A stretch of 64,000 nucleotides of DNA from Acidipropionibacterium timonense (GTDB lineage Bacteria > Actinomycetota > Actinomycetes > Propionibacteriales > Propionibacteriaceae), in the NCBI RefSeq assembly GCF_900605005.1, contig NZ_LR027558.1:2617091-2681090 (forward strand), in the 5' to 3' direction. Of the stretch, positions 57,933 to 64,000 are shown one piece after another. Position 1 is the stretch's first letter. Every line of letters starts with the position of its first letter. The position numbers and the translations under genes were made by a program. The notes beneath the pieces were generated by a model. It saw only the letters and a list, made by a program, of their open reading frames with translations. It had not been told where the DNA came from and ran no database searches.

Positions 57933-58544
57933 CTACGGCAGCCAGGGGGAACCGTGGAGAACGGTCGTGCCGGCAGGAAGATGCGGGTCGTCCCCGGATC
58001 GGATGGCGTCGACGACCTCGGCCGGCTCGGCGGTGAGGTCACCGATGAGGCTCCACCCCTCACCTCGCCCGACGAGCTCGAACTGCCCCTCGGCCCCCCG
58101 GGCCACGACGAGGTCACCCTCGACGAGGGAGGCCAGGTCGGCGTCGAGCACCCCCAGGAGGTCGGCCGAGCCGCTGTCGCAGGCGTCGCACGCGCAGTCC
58201 GGGACGACGTCGAAGGGGTCGCCGCCGACCGACAGGCCCACGACGGGAACCTGGTCGATGTCGACGATGCTCACCTCCACCGCGAGGGTGCCGGGCAGCT
58301 CGCTCGTCCATCGTTCCCGACGCGGCTGGCTCCCGAGGGTCTCCACGGTGACGCCGGCCCCGCCGAGCACCTCACGCCAGGCGTCCAGTCGCAGGGTGAG
58401 CGCCCGGTAGCGCTGCGGGTCGGTGACGCGGCTGTACTCCTCCTCGAGCACGGTCCGGTCGGGGTGCGGGTCGGGCCACGACGGCGCACCGATGGCGTCG
58501 AATGCCGCGTCGACGGCGGACAGGACCTCGTCGATCGTCTTCAT
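57933..58544 (-). CDS. Hypothetical protein resembling DUF6226
   Basis: 203 aa. Cytosolic, acidic. Central VPDCACDACDSGSADLLGVL has a CxCxxC cluster preceded by a beta-strand, typical of an actinobacterial family I believe is DUF6226; the assignment is from memory of the motif. The Cys cluster could bind metal. The ATG at 58544 follows GGATCC. It lies between recF and dnaN and has its own dnaN-side terminator, so it is separate from the dnaN transcript. Confidence 0.65.
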   Translation of the reverse strand: MKTIDEVLSAVDAAFDAIGAPSWPDPHPDRTVLEEEYSRVTDPQRYRALTLRLDAWREVLGGAGVTVETLGSQPRRERWTSELPGTLAVEVSIVDIDQVPVVGLSVGGDPFDVVPDCACDACDSGSADLLGVLDADLASLVEGDLVVARGAEGQFELVGRGEGWSLIGDLTAEPAEVVDAIRSGDDPHLPAGTTVLHGSPWLP

Positions 58545-58575
58545 GGATCCAGTCTGACAACCGCTGCGACGAGAC

Positions 58576-58603
58576 GACGAGGCACCCCGGAGGGTGCCTC
58601 GTC
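58576..58603 (-). terminator. Terminator of dnaN
   Basis: Perfect 12-bp stem GACGAGGCACCC / GGGTGCCTCGTC around a CGGA tetraloop, 27 bases after the dnaN stop on the minus strand. Confidence 0.85.
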
Positions 58604-58629
58604 GATCTGCGGTGATGTGGGGGCTCGCG

Positions 58630-59790
58630 TCAGCTCGGCAGCCTCATGAGCATGATGACGTGCTTGTAGTCGTGCTCCACCTCACCGTCGAGCTCGTTGA
58701 GGCCCACGACGAGGCAGGGCTTGCCGGGGGCGGTGAAGGAGAAGTGGACGTAGGGGGTGTCCAGGGCACCGAGGGCGTCCGACAGGTAGTGCGGGTTGAA
58801 CCCGGCGGCGGTGATCGTCGGGTCGCCGTCGACGTGGTTCGTCACGACCGCCTCGATGGCCTCGGAGGCCTGGGCCTGGTCGCCGGTGGCCGCCGACAGG
58901 GCGATGGAGTCGTCACCGATGACCATGCGCAGCGGGGTGTTGCGTTCGGCGACGAGGGCGACGCGACGCACGGCGGCGACGAGCTCGTCGGTGCGCACCC
59001 GCACCGACCGGGTGGCCTTGATGTCCATGAGGTGACGCACCTTGGGGAACTCCCCGTCGAGCAGGCGGGTCGTCATCCGACGGGCCCCGTGGGCGCCGTC
59101 CCCCTCGAAACCGACGAGGCCGTCCCCGGTCGCCCCGGAGGACAGGTTGATCGTCACGTGCTCCCCCGAGGTCATGGACCTGGCGGTCTCGTTGAGCACC
59201 TTGGCCGGCACGAGGGCGGTGGCCTCGAGGTCGGTGGCCGCCGGGCTCCAGGTGATCTCCTTGAGGGCCATCCGGTACCGGTCGGTGGCGAGCAGCGAGA
59301 GGGTCTCGCCCTCGATCTCCACGCGCACGCCGGTGAAGACCGGCAGCAGCTCGTCGCGGCCGGCGGCGACGACGACCTGGGAGACGGCCTTGGCGAAGAC
59401 GTCGGCGGCGATGGTTCCCGTGGCGGCGGGCATCTCGGGCAGGGCCGGGTACTCCTCGACCGGCAGACCCTGGAGGGTGAACCGGACCGATCCGCAGACG
59501 AGCTCCATCTTCGTCGGATCAGCGGTGATGTCGACGGGCTTGTCGGGCAGCGACCGGGCGATGTCGGCCAGCAGCTTGCCCGAGACGAGGGCCTGCCCCG
59601 GCTCGTCGACCTGCGCCGGAAGGGAGATCTGGGCGGTCGTCTCGTTGTCCGAGCCCGACATCGTCACGCCGTTGCCCTCGGCGCGCACTAGCAGGCCGGC
59701 CAGGATGGGCACGGTGGGTCGGCTGGGCAGACTGCGCGCCGCCCAGGCGACAGCTTCGGCCATGACGTCGCGTTCGAGCCGGATCTTCAC
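58630..59790 (-). CDS. dnaN: DNA polymerase III beta sliding clamp
   Basis: 386 aa. Ring-shaped processivity clamp. Three repeated domains: KIRLERDVMAEAVAWAARSL (domain 1), VVVAAGRDELLPVFTGVRVE with LLATDRYRMALKE (domain 2) and the C-terminal GFNPHYLSDALGAL ... HVIMLMRLPS (domain 3), which forms the peptide-binding cleft. GTG at 59790 with GAGGGGA upstream; the upstream in-frame extension overlaps oriC and is not coding. Separated from dnaA by about 610 bp that contains the probable oriC. Confidence 0.97.
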   Translation of the reverse strand: MKIRLERDVMAEAVAWAARSLPSRPTVPILAGLLVRAEGNGVTMSGSDNETTAQISLPAQVDEPGQALVSGKLLADIARSLPDKPVDITADPTKMELVCGSVRFTLQGLPVEEYPALPEMPAATGTIAADVFAKAVSQVVVAAGRDELLPVFTGVRVEIEGETLSLLATDRYRMALKEITWSPAATDLEATALVPAKVLNETARSMTSGEHVTINLSSGATGDGLVGFEGDGAHGARRMTTRLLDGEFPKVRHLMDIKATRSVRVRTDELVAAVRRVALVAERNTPLRMVIGDDSIALSAATGDQAQASEAIEAVVTNHVDGDPTITAAGFNPHYLSDALGALDTPYVHFSFTAPGKPCLVVGLNELDGEVEHDYKHVIMLMRLPS

Positions 59791-60224
59791 GTGCGTCCCC
59801 TCTTCGGGTGTCGTCGGTGGTGCACCCCACGGTGCCTGCACAGTGATCATATCGACGTCGAGAGACCGTGGCACCGGTCCGGTGAGGACCATGAGGGGAA
59901 GGTCAAGGGTTGGGGACGACCCGGGCCATCCCCAGATCCACACCCAGCTTCTTGGAACACCCATGGATGTCTGTCACTCCTTCATCATCATCACTCCTGT
60001 GGATCCTGTGGAAAGACGCTCCTTGTCCTTGTCGGAACGGATCCGGGGGTGTGGATGCCGTGGTGGGCGCAGCGTGGGTCGTGGGCCGGACCCTGTGGAT
60101 CCGGGGCGGTTGTGGGTCCTCGTCCACCGGTCGTCCCCTCGTCGTCCACAGCCCCTGGGGATCCTCGTGCGGCGTGGGATCCGGTCCAGGTGGGGTGTCT
60201 GGGCGGTGGTGCGCGCAGGCCGAT
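59791..60224. other. Probable oriC (dnaN-dnaA intergenic)
   Basis: A gene-free stretch between dnaA and dnaN, the oriC site in actinobacteria. Near-consensus DnaA boxes (TGTGGA or TCCACA cores) occur at about 59935-59942, 59998-60006, 60007-60014, 60050-60056, 60094-60100 and 60144-60150. No exact TTGTCCACA is present. The most AT-rich parts are tcatcatcatcactcc near 59982 and tgatcatatc near 59845, candidates for unwinding. Confidence 0.75.
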
Positions 60225-60300
60225 GTCGCGGAAGTCCCGTCAGCGGAGGTTTGCTCCCCCTCAGGGGAACAATGTCTCGCTCACGGTGATTTCCTGACAC
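60225..60300 (+). repeat. Intergenic palindromic repeat, copy 5 of 5
   Basis: Contains gcggaagtcccgtcagcgg, gctccccctcaggggaacaa and ctcacggtgatttcctgaca. It sits at the dnaA-proximal edge of oriC, 103 bp after the dnaA stop. It is the most diverged of the five copies. Confidence 0.8.
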
Positions 60301-60402
60301 AGCCGGCGCGCGAGGGTGCTCGGTGAGGGCCACTCGGGGGAGGGTCGGCGTGCGCGACGTCGTAGGCTGCCGGCGCTCACGGCCGGCCGAGCGCTCCCGG
60401 GG

Positions 60403-61911
60403 TCAGAACTGCTTGATGCGGTTGGTGAGCTCGGTCACCTGGTTGAAGATCTGGCGCCGCTCCCCCATGAGTGCCCGGATCTTGCGGTCGGCATGCATGA
60501 CCGTCGTGTGGTCCTTGCCACCGAACTCCGCCCCGATCTTCGGCAGCGACAGGTCGGTGAGCTCCCGGCACAGGTACATGGCGATCTGGCGGGCCGTGAC
60601 GAGGGTCTGGGTGCGCGAGGTGCCCAGGAGGTCCTCCCGGGAGATCCCGAAGTAGGTCGCGGTCTCGGTGATGATCCGGTCGGCCGTCACCGGCGCCTCG
60701 CCGCCGTCGGGAATGAGGTCGCGCAGGACGATCTCGGCCAGGGCCATGTCGACCTGTTGCCGGTTGAGGCTGGCGAAGGCGGTGACCCGGATGAGGGCCC
60801 CCTCGAGCTCACGGATGTTCGTCTGGATGCGGCTGGCGATGAACTCGAGGACGTCCGGTCCGACGGTGAGTCGTTCGGCCTGCACCTTTCGGCGCAGGAT
60901 GGCGATGCGGGTCTCCAGGTCGGGTGGCTGGATGTCGGTGAGCAGACCCCACTCGAACCTGCTGCGCAGTCGTGGCTCCAGCGCCTCGAGCAGCTTGGGT
61001 GGCCGGTCGGAGGTCATGACGATCTGCTTCTGGGCGTTGTGCAGGGTGTTGAAGGTGTGGAAGAACTCCTCCTGGGTCTGGATCTTCGACTCCAGGAACT
61101 GGATGTCGTCGACGAGCAGGACGTCGACATCACGGTAGGCCCGCCGGAACTGGGAGGTCTGGTTCGTCCCGATGGCGTTGATGAAGTCGTTGGTGAGCTC
61201 CTCGGTGGACACGTACTTGACGCGCACCTTGTCGTAGTAGCTCGACACGTAGGACCCGATGGCGTGGAGGAGGTGGGTCTTGCCCAGCCCCGAGCCGCCG
61301 TAGATCATGAGCGGGTTGTACGACTTGCCGGGGGCCTCGGCGACGGCGACGGCCGCGGCGTGGGCGAACCGGTTCGAGGCACCGATGACGAAGGAGTCGA
61401 AGGTGTACTTGGGGTTGAGCCGGGCGACGCCGTCGTCCTCGGCGGCCTGCGGGGCGGGGGTGACGCGCGGGCTGGGACCGCCCACGGTGACCCGGGGGAC
61501 GAACTGGGCCGGGGCGACCTCCTCCTCCTCGGGTCGGTCCGGGGCACCGAGGGCCAGTTCGAGGTCGGGGTCGATGGTGATGGCCAGGTGGATGGGCCGG
61601 TGGAACTCGTCGGACAGGAGATCCTCGAGCTCACTGCGCATCTTCGACTCGATGCGGTCGCGTGCGAACTCGTTGTGGACCGCGATCATGGCGGTCGAGC
61701 CGTGCATCGTCACGGGGGCGCTGTTGGTGAGCCAGGCGCGATTGGCCGGGGAGACCTTCTTGACGATGCCCTTCCATGCGGTGACGAGGGCAGCGGTGGG
61801 GTCGACGGGGTCCTGGGAACTCATCGGAGGGGGCAGGACGGCGTCCGGATGGATGGTGGGAACGGGAGGGTCGGCGCGGGAGTCGCCGGGGGTGGCGAAG
61901 GAGTCGCTCAT
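60403..61911 (-). CDS. dnaA: Chromosomal replication initiator DnaA
   Basis: 502 aa. Domain I at about 38-118 (WKGIVKKVSPANRAWLTNSA), an acidic linker domain II, AAA+ domain III with Walker A MIYGGSGLGKTHLLHAIGSY, Walker B VDVLLVDDIQFLESK, sensor and RRAYRDV arginine region, and DNA-binding domain IV with TLVTARQIAMYLCRELTDL and GGKDHTTVMHADRKI. ATG at 61911. Two exact DnaA boxes lie 82-102 bp upstream, consistent with autoregulation. Transcribed away from rpmH. Confidence 0.98.
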   Translation of the reverse strand: MSDSFATPGDSRADPPVPTIHPDAVLPPPMSSQDPVDPTAALVTAWKGIVKKVSPANRAWLTNSAPVTMHGSTAMIAVHNEFARDRIESKMRSELEDLLSDEFHRPIHLAITIDPDLELALGAPDRPEEEEVAPAQFVPRVTVGGPSPRVTPAPQAAEDDGVARLNPKYTFDSFVIGASNRFAHAAAVAVAEAPGKSYNPLMIYGGSGLGKTHLLHAIGSYVSSYYDKVRVKYVSTEELTNDFINAIGTNQTSQFRRAYRDVDVLLVDDIQFLESKIQTQEEFFHTFNTLHNAQKQIVMTSDRPPKLLEALEPRLRSRFEWGLLTDIQPPDLETRIAILRRKVQAERLTVGPDVLEFIASRIQTNIRELEGALIRVTAFASLNRQQVDMALAEIVLRDLIPDGGEAPVTADRIITETATYFGISREDLLGTSRTQTLVTARQIAMYLCRELTDLSLPKIGAEFGGKDHTTVMHADRKIRALMGERRQIFNQVTELTNRIKQF

Positions 61912-61992
61912 CCCACCACCCCGTTCCCGTCGGTGTTCTCGTCGGCCGTTCCCGTTCCGGCGTCGTCCATCGGACTCCGCCGGTGTGGCACG

Positions 61993-62013
61993 TTGTCCAC
62001 AACGTTGTCCACA
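61993..62013. promoter_or_regulatory. Two exact DnaA boxes upstream of dnaA
   Basis: TTGTCCACA at 61993-62001 and 62005-62013, 12 bp apart on the same strand, in the divergent dnaA-rpmH region. Likely DnaA autoregulatory sites or part of the origin. The rest of 61912-62321 holds the rpmH promoter and leader. Confidence 0.8.
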
Positions 62014-62172
62014 GACATGCTAGCGGCACATTCGCCCTCTGAGGACATGACCGTAGTCAAGGCAGGGGGCGACCCGCAAGCGGATTCGCCGATCAATTCG
62101 GCCGGTCCACGGCGTGTCGGGTGGACTACATCGGTGTCATTCGATGGGGTGTCCCATTGCGGTCGATCCGGT

Positions 62173-62202
62173 TTGCCCCGGAGCGCTTCGGCCGCGTAGT
62201 GT
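62173..62202 (+). promoter_or_regulatory. Candidate rpmH promoter
   Basis: TTGCCC (62173-62178), 18-bp spacer, TAGTGT (62197-62202), giving a leader of about 110 nt before the rpmH GTG. Inferred from box match and position only. Confidence 0.45.
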
Positions 62203-62321
62203 TGACCAGTCACTGCCCAGCAGCGACGCCCTTCCCCTGCGCCCAGCCGGGCGCCCCGGACATCGGGAGCGAAGACCTCGTTCCCCCGGGTGATCCCCAA
62301 GACACAAGGGAGAACATCCCC

Positions 62322-62456
62322 GTGAAGCGCACTTTCCAGCCCAGCAACCGTCGCCGTGCCCGCAACCACGGCTTCCGCAATCGCATGAGCTCGCGAGCCG
62401 GTCGCGCCATCTTGGCGGCCCGCCGCCGCAAGGGTCGCGCCAAGCTGTCGGCCTGA
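62322..62456 (+). CDS. rpmH: 50S ribosomal protein L34
   Basis: 44 aa. [20 protein letters not shown] and [20 protein letters not shown] are the invariant L34 sequence. GTG start at 62322 with AAGGGAG upstream. Heads the rpmH-rnpA-yidD-yidC operon, divergent from dnaA. Confidence 0.98.
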   Translation: MKRTFQPSNRRRARNHGFRNRMSSRAGRAILAARRRKGRAKLSA

Positions 62457-62463
62457 TCCCGCG

Positions 62464-62979
62464 GTGCTCCCAGCCCGGTCGCGCATGCACCGGTCCGGAG
62501 ACTTCCGCACCGCGATCCGCGGTGGTGTCCGGGCCGGGCGTCCGACGCTCGTCGTCCATGCCGGACGCCTTCTCGTCCCGAGCAGCACGGCCGATGAGAC
62601 GAGGATGTCCCCAGGGTTTTCCACAGGGGTGATCCCCGCGCCGACCACCGGTTCGGACGTCATGGGTGACGGACCGGTCGTGACTTCCGACCCCGGCATG
62701 ACGCCGCGGGTCGGTTTCGTCGTGTCCAAGGCCGTCGGCAACTCGGTGACCCGCAACCGCGTCGAACGCCGACTGCGCCACCTGGTCCGGCCCCTGCTGC
62801 CCGATCTCAGCGAGGGGACCCTCGTCGTCGTGCGGGCCCTGCCGGCTGCCGCCGACGAACCCGATCGCCTCGCCTCCGATCTGCAGTCGGCCTGGAGCCA
62901 GGCCCTCGGCAAGCTCGAGCGTCGCGGCGACGTCGGTGCCCCGACGACCTCCCCTGTGGTGGCGAGGACCAGGCCATGA
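62464..62979 (+). CDS. rnpA: Ribonuclease P protein component with internal insert
   Basis: 171 aa against about 115-130 usual. Protein cofactor of the RNase P ribozyme. N-terminus LPARSRMHRSGDFRTAIRGG and LVVHAG strand, then after an insert of about 40 residues the core resumes TPRVGFVVSKAVGNSVTRNR with the RNR motif VTRNRVERRLRHLVRP. The insert (residues about 39-78, Ser/Thr/Gly/Asp-rich) sits where relatives have a short loop. GTG start 7 bases after rpmH stop; 3' end overlaps yidD (ATGA). Confidence 0.92.
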   Translation: MLPARSRMHRSGDFRTAIRGGVRAGRPTLVVHAGRLLVPSSTADETRMSPGFSTGVIPAPTTGSDVMGDGPVVTSDPGMTPRVGFVVSKAVGNSVTRNRVERRLRHLVRPLLPDLSEGTLVVVRALPAAADEPDRLASDLQSAWSQALGKLERRGDVGAPTTSPVVARTRP

Positions 62980-63494
62980 CCGGGGAGCTGACGATGCCGG
63001 CCGTGTCGACCCGCGGGACTCGTGACGACGTCGCCGCAGGTCGACGATTCCGTCCGGCGACCTGGCTGGCCATCGCCTTCGTCCGCGCCTGGCGGGCCCT
63101 CATCTCGCCCCTCTACGGACCGGTGTGCAAGTTCGAGCCCTCGTGCTCGGCCTTCGGCCTGCGTGCCCTCCAGGTGCACGGTCTGTGGCGCGCCACGCCG
63201 ATGATCGTCTGGCGCATCCTGCGCTGCCATCCCTGGTCGTCCGGCGGCTACGACCCGGTCCCGGGGACCCCCGAGGCCACGGACTGGGAACGTCGTCACC
63301 CCGAGTGCGTCAAGCCCGGATGGGTGACGACCTACACCGCGACCCGCTCGCCGCACCTCCATGACGACGTCGTCGCCGACGCCGTCCTCCCCCACGACCA
63401 CCCCCGCGCCCACCGGCTCGGGGAGCGTCCGACCTCCGTGGGCCTCCCGCTCACGGACGAGGACACGTCCACCGACTCACGAGGTGAGAACTGA
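62976..63494 (+). CDS. yidD: Membrane-insertion efficiency factor YidD
   Basis: 172 aa. Core at about 30-105: WLAIAFVRAWRALISPLYGP, CKFEPSCSAFGLRALQVHGL and RILRCHPWSSGGYDPVP, the Cys-rich YidD signature. A C-terminal tail of about 65 residues (His/Asp-rich, HLHDDVVADAVLPHDHPRA) is longer than in the minimal family. ATG overlaps rnpA stop; its stop overlaps yidC (TGATG). Works beside YidC. Confidence 0.93.
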   Translation: MTGELTMPAVSTRGTRDDVAAGRRFRPATWLAIAFVRAWRALISPLYGPVCKFEPSCSAFGLRALQVHGLWRATPMIVWRILRCHPWSSGGYDPVPGTPEATDWERRHPECVKPGWVTTYTATRSPHLHDDVVADAVLPHDHPRAHRLGERPTSVGLPLTDEDTSTDSRGEN

Positions 63495-64000
63495 TGCTCA
63501 ACCCGCTGGTCATGCTCGGCCTGGGCAGTGCCCTCAAGGCCATGGGGCATGCCATCATGCTTCCCCTGTACTGGGCCGTGTCCGGCCTCGTCGTCCTCTT
63601 CCGGGCCATGTGGGCCCCGATCTTCGGCGCCGACTCCGGTTGGACCTGGACCCTGGCCATCATCACCCTGACCGTCTTCATCCGCGTCCTGCTCATCCCG
63701 CTGTTCGTCAAGCAGATCAATTCCGCCCGCTCGATGCAGCTCATCCAGCCCAAGGTCAAGGCGATCCAGGACAAGTACGGCGATGACCGGGAGCGCGCCG
63801 GCCAGGAGATGATGAACCTCTACAAGGAGGAGGGGGTCAACCCGGCTGCCTCCTGCCTGCCGGTGCTGCTCCAGATGCCGATCTTCCTGGCCCTCTTCCG
63901 GGTTCTCGACGGAGCCTCCCGTGGCATCGCCCGGGGCCACTTCTTCGTCACCGATCCGGACGCCGTCGCGTCCCTGCAGCACGCCCGGATCTTCGGGGCC
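63494..64000 (+). CDS. yidC: Membrane protein insertase YidC (5' part)
   Basis: First 169 residues; the gene runs past the window end. Oxa1/YidC/Alb3 family. Helix 1 (LPLYWAVSGLVVLFRAMWAP), then TLAIITLTVFIRVLLIPLFV with the conserved hydrophilic-groove Arg, cytosolic hairpin KQINSARSMQLIQPKVKAIQ and NPAASCLPVLLQMPIFLALF. Short N-terminus without the large periplasmic domain of Gram-negative YidC. ATG with GAGGTGAG upstream. Confidence 0.96.
   Translation, partial: MLNPLVMLGLGSALKAMGHAIMLPLYWAVSGLVVLFRAMWAPIFGADSGWTWTLAIITLTVFIRVLLIPLFVKQINSARSMQLIQPKVKAIQDKYGDDRERAGQEMMNLYKEEGVNPAASCLPVLLQMPIFLALFRVLDGASRGIARGHFFVTDPDAVASLQHARIFGA

Overview
The window is a high-GC actinobacterial chromosome segment around the replication origin. 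The gene order rpmH / dnaA / dnaN / recF / DUF721 / gyrB / gyrA / DUF3566 / tRNA-Ile, the many ATGA/GTGA/TGATG coupled genes, and several leaderless starts (TANNNT box 6-7 nt before the start codon) all point to Actinomycetota. A member of the Propionibacteriaceae or a close relative is my inference; nothing in the sequence proves the genus.

Region 1 (1-12.3 kb) is an accessory island. The window opens in the 3' end of an ISL3-type transposase. An AbiEi/AbiEii toxin-antitoxin pair follows, then an unrecognised two-gene cassette (a 308-aa soluble protein and a 169-aa four-helix membrane protein), then a nitrilase fragment cut by a complete ISL3-family element (3675-5119). Next is a polymorphic-toxin locus: a secreted YD-repeat/RHS protein of about 2,170 residues, broken by a one-base frameshift near 7551, and a translationally coupled small gene in the immunity position.

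Region 2 (12.4-26.7 kb) is metabolic and regulatory. It holds a PfkB sugar kinase divergent from a GH20 hexosaminidase, a GH4 phospho-glycosidase with a HAD phosphatase, an orphan NarL-type regulator next to a MacB-like ABC exporter, small hypothetical genes (one behind a 21-bp-periodic repeat array), formate-THF ligase and an MFS transporter.

Region 3 (26.7-36.3 kb) is a complete single-membrane Tad/Flp pilus locus on the minus strand: CpaB-like SAF protein, TadZ, TadA ATPase, TadB, TadC, pilin and two TadE-like pseudopilins. It ends in a 1,091-aa protein that joins extracellular LysM domains to a cytoplasmic BTAD-type regulatory domain through the membrane. Two clusters of exact DnaA boxes lie in this locus, one upstream of it together with a CRP-like palindrome and one as a perfect palindrome inside tadB.

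Region 4 (36.3-48.9 kb) contains a histidine kinase - GNAT - lipoprotein operon with a divergent response regulator, an aromatic/histidinol-phosphate aminotransferase, a HAD-IIB phosphatase, a polar amino-acid ABC importer with a fused binding protein-permease, a sodium/proline symporter, a lipoprotein, a VapBC module with a palindromic operator, tRNA-Ile and an L-lactate dehydrogenase.

Region 5 (48.9-64 kb) is the replication core: DUF3566, gyrA, gyrB, manA (an unusual insertion here), DUF721, recF, a DUF6226-like gene, dnaN, the probable oriC, dnaA, then divergently rpmH, rnpA (with an insert), yidD and the start of yidC.

A family of about 76-bp imperfect palindromes occurs five times between genes (17.3, 41.0, 45.9, 47.5 and 60.3 kb), always in the same orientation. 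It is the clearest unexplained repeated structure in the window.
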